Origin: Azorinus chamasolen
Taxonomy: Eukaryota; Mollusca; Bivalvia; Cardiida; Solecurtidae
NCBI GenBank assembly: GCA_963576725.1
Contig: OY755241.1
Coordinates: forward strand, 4,200,562 to 4,264,561
Direction of reading: 5' to 3'
DNA length: 64,000 bases
Both the position numbers and the translations under genes were made by a program. Numbering within the stretch: the first letter of the stretch is position 1; each line of letters opens with the position of its first letter. This document shows positions 43,899 to 54,981 of this stretch, piece after piece. Below the pieces are notes generated by a model, which was not told the DNA's origin, made no database searches, and saw only the letters and a program-made list of their open reading frames with translations.

Positions 43899-46887
43899 AT
43901 GGCAAGACGTGAGGACCCCCGCAAAGTAGTGGAGGATGTTCTCATGACAGGAAGACAGTTGGAGGAGGAGGAGTTTGTGGATAGGGTCAGGGGAGCGTAC
44001 CAGCGTGCCGTGGATCGCAGAGATTATCGTTGGATCTACGAATTCCAACGGAACTGTGTGATCCTAGCTCTGAGAGAGGAGACTGTCCACAGGTACCTGC
44101 CAAATCCTTATGGCAGGAATTACAGGACGTCCCAGCGTCAGTCCAAGAGATGAGTGTGAGGACTTCCGCCGGAAGGAGAACCCTGACCTGCCCATCATCA
44201 GGACAGATGCGGCCGAGGGAAGACAGAGTCGCTCAGCTACAGTGACCTCTTCCGAAGCTCTGGGGTATGAACATTCTCTGGTGAAGGATGATGAGACCCC
44301 ACCCCGGCTGGAGAGAAACAGCCGGCGAAATACCAAGGGAAGTGAGTGTCCTTCAGGGACCCCACCCGCAGCCGAGTCTGGAGGGCAAATTCAGGCTCTT
44401 AGACAGATGTATGGGCATTCGTTTCCTTTCACGATGCCCTTCTCAATGCAGCCCTGTTTTGTCGTCCCCAACCAATGTGGCATGAAGGGACCAGACAGTG
44501 GAACCCGATTATTCCACCAATGGCAGTCCATGGCCAAACTAAGGGAGAAGAATCTTACTATGGGGCTAGAAAGAAAGAAGACCCCAGCAGGAAGCCAGAG
44601 TATGGTGTCCATCGGACCCGCTCTGACTCACCAGAGGAGGATGACATTGGCGTCAAAGAGACCCGCATCTTCCATCGCACGGAGTCGGGTCCCACAACTA
44701 AGGGGACACACCGACCCAGTCGAAAAAGGGAGCTTGGTGTCCGTAGGACCCGTCCCTATTCACCAGAGGAAGACACTGTAGGAGTTAAAAGGACCCGTGT
44801 CTTCCAGAGCTCTGGACAAGTGACCCATTCAAGGGAAAGGAAGGAATTGAGGCCACCGGGCCCTGCCTTTCGGAGGAACCGGAGTCGTAGTCCTGTGAGA
44901 GAGGACCTTCGGGTCAAACTTGAAAGAAGGCGCCGGAGAGTATCGGTGGGTGAGGAACCCCCTCAGAAGAAGACCCGAATGGACACCAGATGCCCTGTGG
45001 AAGGATGCAACATGGACATATCCGGACTCAGGAGACATCTGGACACCCACCACATTCCCGGCCTATTTCAGCACCGTGAGACCCCGGCCGAATTGAACAA
45101 CCTTCAGTTCCAGTCTCAGCGTCGCCATGCCCTGGAGATGATATCAAGCTTTCTGTTTGGTAGAGACTCCAGGGTAGAGGACCTAGTAGAGTTTGTGAAT
45201 GAAAGGATGCAGAGTCAGGACCCCAGTGTGTCCGAAGAAGCCGGGAGAGCCATGGATGCCCTCGCTGAGGCGTCTGGATGGGAAAGACCCCAGCGATGGA
45301 GTGTTAACCCAGTGAATTCACCGGCAGCACTGATTCATTGGAGATCCCTTGCCTTCTTAATCAGCAAGCTGAGTCTGCAAGACCGGCGTGAGGTGTTTCT
45401 CCTTTTTGGGGAAAGGTGGGAAGTGCCAAAGGAGGCTCCAAAGAAGAGGAAGAATCGTCCCAATCCAGAAAGGAGGAGAAGGATGTTGCAGGAGAGGCAT
45501 CAAGGTACCGAAACTTTAGTGGTACAGCATAGGGAAGAGTCTGTTAGACCCCCTGTCCTTAGGGAGATGTCCACTAGGTCTGCAAGACCAGGACCGCCAG
45601 AAGCTTTAGCAGTGCAGCATAGGGAAGAGTCTGTTAGACCCCCTGTCTGTAGGGAGCTAGTCTCTAGGTCTGCGAGATCAGGACTATCAGAAACTGCCCC
45701 GAAACAAATCTGCTTGAAAGATAAGGGAGGAGCAGTCTCCATTTCATCCTTACAAAAGTTCAGGAAGGATGAAGGACTGAAATTGAGCTTGGAGACAAGT
45801 GTAGATTCTGAAGATGAGTCTAGGTTGCTCCAGCCAAAGAGACCAGTGCAAGCTCAGGAGACGAGTGTGAGCTGCTACTTGAGTCTCCAGTATCTATCTC
45901 GGAACCCAGAGGGCAAGAGCCAATGGAAACTGGAGACCAGGTGGTCACAGAAAGTCTACCATCGGGACCCCAGGTGGACCCCACTAGCAGCGTTCCCAAG
46001 CGAACGTATGCAGAAGTGTTGGCGTCCAAGAAGGACTCCCCAGTGGCCGGGGTGAGGTGAAGCCACAACTGGCCCCACGAGATGAGGACAAGGATGAGGC
46101 ATTTGACTCTCATTTCCACCTAGATCGCCTCAGCAAACGGCTGCGCAAGGACAGTCTCGAAGAAGCTACCATTTACCAGCAGGCCGGCCAGTCGCCCAAC
46201 ACCCCAGTGACCCTGTGTGGTGGTGTCATGGTTTTCTGTGACCCCAGGGGTTATGACAAGATTCCGGAAGGATGGGACCCAAAGTGGAAAATCGCTGTCG
46301 GCGTCCATCCTAAAAGAGTACAGGACCTCACTGAAAGAAGGTTCACACAGCTAAAAAAGCTACTGGCAAAGTGTCAGGCATTTGGAGAGCTTGGCTTGGA
46401 CTACCATGACAGCAACTCCGACCGGTCTAGTCAGCGAGAGACCTTGGAGAAGTTACTCCCTCTATGTCAGCCTAGGCATGTGTTGGTGATACATGTGCGT
46501 GGTGGTCCAGGAGATCGATGTTCGACACAGGCTTTGACTGAATGTCTGGAACTTATGAAGAAACATGTATCCAGTAGGCAAAAAATCCATTTGCACCGTT
46601 TCACTGGCGATAGGCAGCAGGTGTCCGAATGGACCCGTGTTTTCCCCAGGTGCTATTTTGGATTCACTGGAATGTCAGCACGCTTCAACCGGGCAGAGAG
46701 AGAGGCAGTTAAAGCCGTCCCCTGGGACCGACTGCTCATCGAGACCGACTCGCCTGTTAGACCCAGCCAGGAGGTCAACACTCCAGTCTATATTGGAGAA
46801 GTAGCAGATACGGTAGCACGGATTCGTGTGGCGCCCCTGCAGCTTGTGCTTCAACACACGAGCAGAAATGCCAAGTCGTTGTACTAA
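43899..46887 (+). pseudogene. Third ORF: Arg/Ser-rich region, zinc finger, TatD nuclease (copy 2)
   Basis: From ATG 43899: an acidic/basic helical N-terminus; a low-complexity part with Arg/Ser/Pro repeats (RTRSDSPEED, RTRPYSPEED, RSRSPVRED); a basic NLS-like PPQKKTRMD; a C2H2-like finger (CPVEGC ... HLDTHH, near 44990-45050); a helical region with IHWRSLAFL; two 33-residue repeats with QHREESVRPPV (45520-45690); then the TatD domain, 46099-46887. The TatD metal ligands are all present: DSHFHLD, GELGLDY, LVIHVRG, IHLHRFTG, IETDSP. The frame changes near 44150, 44480, 45870 and 46050, so the full protein is not made, but the TatD part itself is one open frame. TatD proteins are metal-dependent DNA/RNA hydrolases. 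The best named relative is probably TATDN2, by motif style only. Confidence 0.85.
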
Positions 46888-47091
46888 AGAGACAGTACGT
46901 GATGCCGCGACACTGGTTTCTCAACCTTCCATTCGGTATCCCCCTCATTCTTAGTGCAGGGTATGGAATGTCAAGTGTTCATTTTATGGATTCAGCCAGT
47001 TTATTTTGGTGGTGTTCAGTATGGACCCCCAAATCAATCAGATCCCTGATAGGAATAAAAATGACGTCCAGTATGGACCACGGACGTGAAT

Positions 47092-47104
47092 AAAATGGGG
47101 AGGA
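47092..47104 (+). promoter_or_regulatory. Polypurine tract and start of 3' LTR (copy 2)
   Basis: AAAATGGGGAGGAG precedes TGTGGGGAAACC at 47105. The complete copy has AATAAAGTGGGGAGGAG followed by TGTGG at 63681, so the tract and LTR start are conserved. Confidence 0.8.
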
Positions 47105-47370
47105 GTGTGGGGAAACCCTCTTATGCTATACATAGATTATTCGTGTGTCACCGCGTGACGTCATATACTGACTCCGCCTTCCCCCTGACTCTGTGAACCC
47201 CTTCAGCATCCCCGGCAGTTCGATTCCAGATACCAAATAGTACAGAAGTACATAACATATAGCATACATATATACAGACCACGAGTCCACGTGTTCCTCA
47301 GAAGACTTTGAGGTAAGTTCACTGTTGTCTGTGAATTGTATACTGATTGTATTTAGGAAATCACAACAGT
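47105..47370 (+). repeat. Presumed 3' LTR (copy 2)
   Basis: Starts TGTGG after the polypurine tract. It contains the CRE palindrome TGACGTCA (47156-47163) and a consensus splice donor, TTTGAG|GTAAGT (GT at 47313), about 55 bp before a likely end in CACAACA or GTACA. The sequence is otherwise unlike the LTR of the complete copy, and the end is not certain. Confidence 0.55.
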
Positions 47371-47399
47371 ACATTTCTAAAGTTAGGTATTTCACATCC

Positions 47400-48260
47400 G
47401 GAGTTTTACGGTGATGTCATTTACAAACTTCGAAAAATTATTGGACACACATATTTTGTTTGTCAAACGTATAAAACAATTCATTAAAAAGGGATATGAC
47501 CCCTCTATATTGAAGCACACTACATGCTTGGTGGTCGACCCCTTTACAGTTGGTCATTATGCTTTCCTCTTTGCTTGTGCGACGACGGAAAAGGCTTAAT
47601 ACTCTATGAAGATTCCCTCTGAAACCCGTTTACGGAGGGAGGAAATTAGATATTTGTATTTTGCCAGTTCTGTCGTACCCCAAATGACTACTCCACAGCT
47701 GCTCTGACCTGAATAGTCATCGAGTACATGTCTACGATGTCAAGTTTATTCTTTTTCAAACAAAACAGTTTTGCATGCTTAATATCCACTAGTAATTGTA
47801 TCTTCTTGCGATTTATCTTTAATTAAATGTCAGTGTAGAAGTGTTTCAAATAGTTTTCCCGTACTTTTAAATTATGACGTCATTTACATGATGACGTCGC
47901 TTGTTTACCTCTAACGTTTATTTTCAAATCATTTTCATTTTGGCAGACATCGTTATGCATGTTGTGGTGTTGTCTGGAGGGGGAATTTTATTTACATTTT
48001 GACTTTGGTGAAAGTGGGATAAGGACGAGGTTGGGTACCCGTAAACCAGGTTTAAGTCCCCCAGTAGCCCTTTTTTTATTGTTTTTGGCTGCTGGCCGTT
48101 CCAAGGCGGCACTCCTGCTTTCAGCCTACGGTCAATTTTGTTGTTTAATATGCTTAATGTTTAATGTGTTTCGTCTTGATATGCGTCCTGTTATGTTTTG
48201 TCTTGTGGCTTTACCGTTTCTTGTTAGATGGTGTTTGGTGCGGTGTCATTTCGTGTGTGG
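47400..48260 (+). repeat. Dispersed repeat with small conserved ORF, copy 3 (diverged)
   Basis: Relative of 10850-11430 and 50111-50751. A 62-codon ORF (47411-47599) contains KRIKQFIKKGYDP and CLVVDPFTVG. The 50 kb copy has YIKQFIKKGYDP and CLVVNPFTVG and ends at the same place, with TAA here and TAG there. Downstream, AACCAGGTTTAAG and GCCGTTCCAAGGCGGCA are shared. Coding function is possible but unproven. Confidence 0.6.
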
Positions 48261-48284
48261 CTCTCCCTGTTTGACAATTTTTCC

Positions 48285-49396
48285 ATATTTAAAAATCTTC
48301 TCTGAAACTGTAAAGCCTAGACCTTTGATATTTGGTATGTAGCATGATCTTATGGTCCTCTACAAAGATTGTTCAAATTATGGCCCCCGGGCCCAAAATG
48401 GCCCCGCCCAAGGGCTTATCAGTTTTTCATAGGTAAATCGTAAAAAACTTTCTTCTCTGAAACTGTAAGGCCTAGACCTTTGATATTTGGTATGTAGCAT
48501 GATCTTATGGTCCTCTACAAATGTTGTTCAAATTATGACCCCCGGGCAAAAAATGGCCCCGCCCAAGGGCTTATCAGTTTTTCATAGGAAAATCTTTAGA
48601 AATCTTCTTCTCTGAAACTGTAAGGCCTAGACCATTGATATTTGGTATGTAGCATGATCTAATGGTCCTCTACAAAAATTGTTCAAATTATGACCCCGAG
48701 CCAAAAAAGGCCCTGCCCAAGGGCTTATCTGTTTTTCATAGGAAAATCTTCAAAAATCTTATTCTCTGAAGCTATAAGGCCTACACCTTTGATATTTAAT
48801 ATGTAGCATGATCTTGTGGTCCTCTACAAATATTGTTCAAATTATGACCCCGCCCAAGGGCTTATCAGTTTTTCATAGGAAAATCTTTAAAAATCTTCTC
48901 TCAAACTGTAAGGCCTAGACCTTTGATATTTGGTATGTAGCATGATCTTATGGTCCTCTACAAATATTGTTTAAATTATAACCACCGGGCCAAAAATGGC
49001 CATGCCCAAGGGCTTATCAGTTTTTCATTGGTAAATCTTTAAAAATCTACTGAAACTATATGGCCTAGACCATTGATATTTGGTATAACGAACATGATCT
49101 AATGGTCCTCTATATATATGTAGCTATAGCCTGTGGTCCTCTGCCAAGAATATTTAACTTACGACCCTGACCACTGGTCGAAACTTGGCCCGGCCTCAGG
49201 GCTTATCAGTTTTTCATGGGAAAAATATGAAATATTATTTTCCTCTGAAACCACAAGGCTTAGACCTTTAATTAATGGCATACTGCTTTGCCTTGTGGTT
49301 CTCTACCAAGGTTGTCCACATTTCTTGTGGTCAAAAGTGCCCCGCCCCTGGGGTTATCTCAGGTGAGCGCTTCAGGGCCTCATGGCCCTCTTGTTT
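48285..49396 (-). mobile_element. Pearl/HINE-like element, reverse orientation
   Basis: Inverted relative of 35726-37077: about seven units with CTGTAAGGCCTAGACC, GGTATGTAGCATGATC and GGTCCTCTACAAA. The palindromic head is at the right end (AGGGCCTCATGGCCCTCTTGT, 49373-49393). The tail hairpin expected at the left end is absent, so the copy is truncated there. Confidence 0.8.
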
Positions 49397-49429
49397 ATGA
49401 CTAGTTCAAACTTGAATTTAGATGAAAAC

Positions 49430-49760
49430 AAGCGGGCCACCGCTGCTGAAAACGTGACCTTGTTGAAGCATCAACCGATGTTAGGGTATAAATTTTGCAG
49501 AACATGCAGATGACTTGGTGTGGGATGCTCGATTTGACAAAGCAATTGACATGGCGGCACGTCATGACGTCCAACTATCGAAACCAAGAATAGCATGGAG
49601 ACATCAATGTCAATGTTTCTGCTGAATCTGTGTCGAGCTATTGAAAAAGTGCTTTATAAATCCCATTCATGGACCAATTATCCCAAGAACTAGAAGAGGG
49701 TCTTCACTCTGCTCATGCATGATCACTTCCTGGCACAATAGCTGATACCAAGCAACTTAG
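49430..49760 (+). pseudogene. hAT-type transposase remnant (C-terminal part)
   Basis: Readable pieces in changing frames: FDKAIDMAARHDVQLSKPRI, then NVNVSAESVSSY, then IPFMDQLSQELEEGLHSAH. The order PR...RHQC, NV, aromatic residue, then PFMDQL.QEL fits the region before and inside the dimerisation part of hAT transposases related to THAP/ZMYM-type proteins. At least two stops and one frameshift. No terminal repeats identified. Confidence 0.55.
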
Positions 49761-49904
49761 ACAAATTGATGCAAGAAGTCGAGGATAAACTCTGCGACCA
49801 TGACCTTGGTGGTACCAGGGAACTGTTCCGCCTGGAAGACAAGTGGCCCATTGGAAAACAAGGCGGTCCCTACCTGGGAATAAACCGACCAACTGTCTTA
49901 GGGC

Positions 49905-50110
49905 TGTCAAGCATCTTTGTTTTGTGGGAAAATTCCCCTCCGGTCGAAAATAATTGCAGTTGAAGCGGAGCACCCGTGGATCGGATGGCCCGAGAGTTAT
50001 TTGCCTTTATCTTGTATAGAATATACGAAATGTCAGCTTTGTCTCAAAACGCCCCAAGCTTTATTTTTTCGGCCCCAAATATTACCAAATGTCAATTTAA
50101 GTACATTTTC
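49905..50110. repeat. Arm of the fold-back family (third copy)
   Basis: Matches the right arm of the 37274-38501 element (CCTCCGGTCGAAAATAATTG, GAAGCGGAGCACCCGTGG, CTCAAAACGCCCCA). It stops at ACATTTT, where the dispersed repeat starts. The terminal piece TTATTTCATGAGCC with AACGCC appears again at 50752-50771, so the dispersed repeat splits this arm. Confidence 0.8.
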
Positions 50111-50751
50111 ATCAAATATATAAAACAATTCATTAAAAAGGGATATGATCCTGTAGTACTACAACATACTGCATGTTTGGTTGTGAACCCTTTTACAGTT
50201 GGCAATCACGCTGGCCTCTTTGCATGTACGCCGACAAGAAAGGTTTAGTACTCTATGAAGGCGACCTCTTAAATCCAGAAATGGAAGGAGAACGTCGGAT
50301 ATCTGTACTATTTCATTTTTGTCGTACCCTTTATTACTTTTCTACAGTTACTCTGTTTGCAGCGCTCAATCATTGAGTACACTAGCGATAGGTGGATACA
50401 GTATGTTCACTTAAATGTTTTTTGTTATACATGCACTTTACCACTGTATTTGCTGTCGCGGTTGTTGTAGATTAGTCGGAGAGGGGATACGTTTATTTAC
50501 ACTGTCTTTTAGGATGGGGATGGAATAAGTGTGAGGTTGGGCGCCCATAAACCGGTTTAACCCCCCGGTGACTTTTGTCACTGACCGTTCCAAGGCGGTA
50601 CTTCCATCTTCCTCCTATTGTATGTTTGTTTTGTCTTTGTGCGTCTCTTGTTGTTTTTTCTACTTATGTACATTTGCTGTTTCCTTGTGTTGCTGTTCGG
50701 GCGAGTGTTTGTTCTGTATCTGGTGTTTCCTGCATGACTCATTTTTGTACT
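50111..50751 (+). repeat. Dispersed repeat with small conserved ORF, copy 2
   Basis: Inserted into the fold-back arm. It carries a small frame (YIKQFIKKGYDPVVLQHTA ... NPFTVGNHAGLFA) ending TAG. Nearly identical to 10850-11430 over the shared part, which suggests recent activity or duplication. Confidence 0.75.
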
Positions 50752-50775
50752 TATTTCATGAGCCGAACGCCTTAG

Positions 50776-52206
50776 TCTCATTAATGACCCGTAAGACAGC
50801 ATGCTGATTTTGTGGCAGGTGCCGTCTTACAGTCTCATGGCAATACGTCAAATACGGGGTGGAAATCGTTAATTTTCTAATTTACAATCGGGTGATATTG
50901 AACTTAATTTTCAATGTAAATCTGCATATTTGTTGTAATTACATCATTCAAAACAACAACTGACCTCAGATACGCTCATAAATCGCCGTTCCACTAACGA
51001 GTCATGCAGCAGACTACCGGTGATGTAGACATGTTTACTTCAGTTTGAATTTCTGCGCATGCGCTGTGAACTACCGTAGATATCCACTGTATTGAATGTG
51101 TACTTCGATGATTTCGCTTTGTGGATTTTAATTGTACAGCAATAAATATGTTGAAAAGCACGACGATGATAGTTTCATCATGAAACATGAATGACAGTAT
51201 GTGTAGATCCATAAAAGAAAAATGTATACATGCTTTGAAAGCAGTATAGACCCAAGTCAGCTGAATCATCGACGTAGCGTCTGATCTTTATTTTGAACTT
51301 CTTTACAGTAGCAATATTTTGTTTAATTCCTGTGAAAACCTAGGATTATCCCTTTGCATGTTTAGTACGAAATGACTGGCAGTTGCTAATAGATGAGAGC
51401 CAGATGAGACGCAGCGTAATTCGTCGTCTAACCAGGATCCTAGCTGTTTGAAATGCGTGAATAGTTCGTTTTGTTGTGTTTTTTATCAGAATTTGAGTAG
51501 ACGTCGATTTTCAACAGTTAATGATTAAAATATGTTATGTGAAGCTTACATAACACTGGTCTAGTTCTATACAATTTGGCTTTTGACTTTTCTTAACTTG
51601 TTTAGCCATTCCGCGAGAAGAACTAGTTAAATGATGAGTGTGTGTTAAGCCCATTTTTTTGTATAAATCAATCAACACCAAAAATTGTACACATATTCAT
51701 ACATGTATCATTAAAATAATGTCTATAGCCCATTTTCACAGTTTATAAATTATATATATATATATATTCAGATCAGATAGATACTATCGCTATCCGAATA
51801 CTGCTAAATTCTTAGAACACCGCCGACTTTTATAACGTTCTGAACAACGCTATGAATATTAATAGAGTTTTGTAAAAACGAACAGCTAATGTATGTCAGT
51901 CGAGAGAATAAAAGGTATATTGCGTGATACTTTACGTTGGTATATCGAGTTCCAATATATATTCCTACAATAGTAAGAAAATATACAGAACAGATGTGGA
52001 TAAGAAGGAATGGAAACACCGTCAAACTATACAAGAACTCTATAATAATTCATATTTTCTCAATTCATGTTTACAATAGTAGGGCAACGCGTCCGGGTTT
52101 CTCTGTATCCTCTCACCCCCCCCCCCTCTCTGGGGCGTCCAATTAGCCGAAAGCGAGCAGAAACGGGTGTAAAATAACACAAACAAACAAACCTGTTTAC
52201 AGATAT
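50776..52206. other. Non-coding region
   Basis: No supported gene. Contains a GACTGGCAGTTGC-bordered palindromic repeat at about 51373-51455 (related sequence, inverted, at 54525-54615), a (TA)n run near 51752-51770, and a poly-C run near 52117-52126. Confidence 0.5.
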
Positions 52207-52354
52207 AATTCTTAAAATGGGTGATCCCTCGAAAGCAAAAGAAGAAATGCAAAAAGAGAAAATTGCAGACTCGGTTTTATTGAGTCTGTTCATGAGTAGT
52301 AATTAAAAATGCAACACTACTCACGCCCCCTAGCACCGGCTTAAGCAGTATTCA
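52207..52354. mobile_element. Short interspersed repeat, copy 2
   Basis: Same orientation and order of segments as 14881-15045. It ends at TATTCAAT, exactly where the long inverted-arm element begins. Confidence 0.7.
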
Positions 52355-54177
52355 ATATATTGACCCTTTACTCCACGAATGCTCATTTTAGAATGTTAAT
52401 TAGATGCACATTATTTTAGCATGCGAACACGGTGATTTTTGGCCATGACGGAAAACATCTATTTTATTTCATTACCATAAGCAAATAGAACAGACCCTGA
52501 TTAGACGGTTCCTACAATTTGATCTGCGGCAAACGTCATATCTATGATTTGAGAATGTATGTGTAGTCGTGTACATTTTCATAGAAATATCCTTCTGGAC
52601 AGTGTCTAATTTATTCCTACTAAGTGCACTAAGTATTGTGACAAACACTGCAACACAAACATCTCTCACATTCGCATGTATAAATTACCTCGTATGACCG
52701 TTAGCGTAACAAGAAACAATCAAAGCGTTGCAGACGGTGCAGTTTTATTTGCATGGGATTAATGTGTTGAAAATCAAATTCCTGATATCGAATAAATGCG
52801 CTTTGGCATGAAATTGCGTATCTATAAGAGAAAAGATTAACACTCTTTCAGTGGACAATTTAATGGCAGTTTGCTCTTCAGTCGTTTCCCGCTATGCGTA
52901 TTATCAAACTGACCATTCGCAGCCGAAGCAGATCGGCACACTTCTTTATTCATTGAGAAAACTCCGCTGGGAGAATGCTTTTATTCATATCATTTATGGT
53001 CATTTGATTTCGTCATGTGAATGATATTTGTATATGCGTGCACCTTTCTTACATTTTGCTATGTTTTATGGATTTGGTTGCAGTCATACTAAACCAAAGC
53101 TAATGTTACGAAGCATTTTCATGTCAGAAATAGAATACCATGATTGTTACCGGATGCCATGTTATTAAACGCCATTTGTATTCATCGAATGCAGGTCAAT
53201 AAATTGCACTAAACTGTTATGCGGAATGGCAGTTCCCAGGTAGGCAGGTTTACTATGGGTTCGATGGTGGAACGCCGCCTATGTATCCATTGCTTACGCA
53301 AAGAATACAAAAAAATGTTGAACAGTTCTTTTTCTGTCTTATTCGTCGTGGTAAACCATTCTCTGAAGTACTGGAGCAATCAGCTGGAATTTGAATTCGT
53401 CAGACTAAATGTTTCATTGTCAACCCATACTAATACAAATTTTCGTCAACGCAAACGTTTGTTTGCTTTATTATGCATGTCATTTTGCTTACATGTAGAT
53501 GCATGTACTAATCAGACACCAAGTTATACGGTGTATCTTCATCCATGTTTTGCGTCCATATTGTCATTAGCAGCATATAGGTTAAAACTGCATATACAGT
53601 AGAACCCATCTAATGCGACCACTTAATGAATAAACATTGGTGTCTTTATAAGCAGGTGGTTGCTTAATGCAAGACAAAAGTAATGCAGAAAGTTCCTCTA
53701 CATTACTTTTGTCCTGAATTAAGCTACCACCCGCATATAGCACCCAGAATTATACATATTTTAGGTGGTCGCATTAGTGGGGTTTACTGTTGGTTAATAC
53801 ATGTATAAGTATGTTCATTCTGTTACGCTAACGGTCATACGAGGTAATTTATACATGCGAATGTGAGAGATGTTTGTGTTGCAGTGTTTGTCACAATACT
53901 TAGTGCACTTAGTAGGAATAAATTAGACACTGTCCAGAAGGATATTTCTATGAAAATGTACACGACTACACATACATTCTCAAATCATAGATATGACGTT
54001 TGCCGCAGATCAAATTGTAGGAACCGTCTAATCAGGGTCTGTTCTATTTGCTTATGGTAATGAAATAAAATAGATGTTTTCCGTCATGGCCAAAAATCAC
54101 CGTGTTCGCATGCTAAAATATTGTGCATCTAATTAACATTCTAAAATGAGCATTCGTGGAGTAAAGGGTCAATATAT
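52355..54177. mobile_element. DNA element with near-identical 357-bp inverted arms
   Basis: Left arm 52355-52711 and right arm 53821-54177 are reverse complements with, by eye, a single mismatch (near 52409). Outer sequence ATATATTGACCCTTTACTCC. Each arm contains one half of MITE core A (GCAAATAGAACAGACCCTGA), so the element probably belongs to that family. The identical 65-codon ORFs, one in each arm on opposite strands, are a consequence of the palindrome. The middle (52712-53820) has a 127-codon ORF (53219-53602) with no recognised domain. No transposase found. Confidence 0.85.
53597..53789. mobile_element. Small MITE nested in the element above
   Basis: Starts CAGTAGAACCCATCTAATGC and ends GTGGGGTTTACTG, inverted ends of about 27 bp (TAATGCGACCAC / GTGGTCGCATTA). 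An inner pair AAAAGTAATG / CATTACTTTT is also present. Resembles pogo/Tc1-type MITEs. Confidence 0.75.
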
Positions 54178-54740
54178 GTGTTACATACATGGTATTTCTA
54201 TCATTTTGTTTAAGCACTATATCGGAAACCTTCATATTTTGGACACATACATCTTGATTTCTAAAGTAACTGTCAATCGCTGGTCCTGTACTTTGGTGCA
54301 TTATATAACTTGTTTTTATATTGTTCTTTTATTTGCCGTCTCTGTGTCCGGGATCTATACTGGTTTCAAGTTTGGTTTTTTGTCCATATTTGCGGTATAG
54401 TTACGACAATTTCAAGTACCTTGCAATTTCTCTGTAATAAGAACTTAACAAGTGAGTTTCTAACCCTTCCTCCGCTGTAAAAGAAAATAGTTCTCCGCAA
54501 ATTTGGACCTGCACTTTTGAGAAATTATTGACTGGGTGTCAAACAGGTTGGATAAGACGTCGATCTACATAGCGTCTCACCAACATCCAAGCTATTTGCA
54601 ACTGCCAGTCAAGTGACTGTAATTATTCCAAATTTCAATAACTACTGAATATTCATAGACATAATAAATAGTAATAATGATGTGTGGAAAGTGGAAAATA
54701 GTAGTCATTTAAAAAGGAAAAGAAACAGATCTTTGAAATT
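54178..54740. other. Non-coding spacer with a palindromic repeat
   Basis: AT-rich. The only structure seen is the GCAACTGCCAGTC-ended repeat at about 54525-54615. Confidence 0.45.
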
Positions 54741-54746
54741 CCATTA

Positions 54747-54815
54747 GCAAACAGAGCAGACCCTGATCAGACGGCTCCAATACTGAGCCGTCTTGTCTGG
54801 GTATACTCTGTTTGC
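54747..54815. repeat. Palindromic MITE core A, copy 11
   Basis: GCAAACAGAGCAGACCCTGA with CAGACGGCTC paired with GAGCCGTCTTG and TATACTCTGTTTGC. Confidence 0.85.
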
Positions 54816-54902
54816 AAATGCGTGAAAACACGTTTATATGAAGAAAAGGGTTAAAGGGAGAAGACTTAGCCCTTTAGTCCATAAATACGCCTTTCTACGA
54901 CT

Positions 54903-54973
54903 TTGCAAACAGTGTAGACCCAGATCAGACGGCTCATGTAGGATCCGCCTGATTAGCGTCTGCTCTGTTTGCT
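54903..54973. repeat. Palindromic MITE core A, copy 12, host site of the complete TatD Gypsy element
   Basis: GCAAACAGTGTAGACCCAGA paired with GATTAGCGTCTGCTCTGTTTGC. The downstream border is cut at GAAAT by the LTR at 54982. Confidence 0.8.
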
Positions 54974-54981
54974 TATGAAAT

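Larger units (their letters stand above)
42821..47370 (+). mobile_element. PHD/TatD-type Ty3/Gypsy element, 5'-truncated copy
   Basis: Retains the integrase core, GPY-type module and PHD finger, the third ORF with zinc finger and TatD domain, the polypurine tract and a presumed 3' LTR. LTR, gag, protease and RT are absent. It is homologous throughout to 60230-63690 but clearly diverged (integrase strongly similar, third ORF less so). The right boundary is approximate, since no second LTR is available to define it. Confidence 0.85.

Noticed and set aside
43899..46887. Independent host TATDN2 pseudogene lying next to a Gypsy fragment by chance
   Set aside because: The complete LTR element at 55-64 kb has the same ORF in the same position, between integrase-PHD and polypurine tract.
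53219..53602. 127-codon ORF as transposase of the inverted-arm element
   Set aside because: No DDE/D or other transposase motif; composition does not look coding.
52472..54060. Two identical 65-codon ORFs on opposite strands
   Set aside because: Explained by the inverted arms; one sits in each arm. No known domain.
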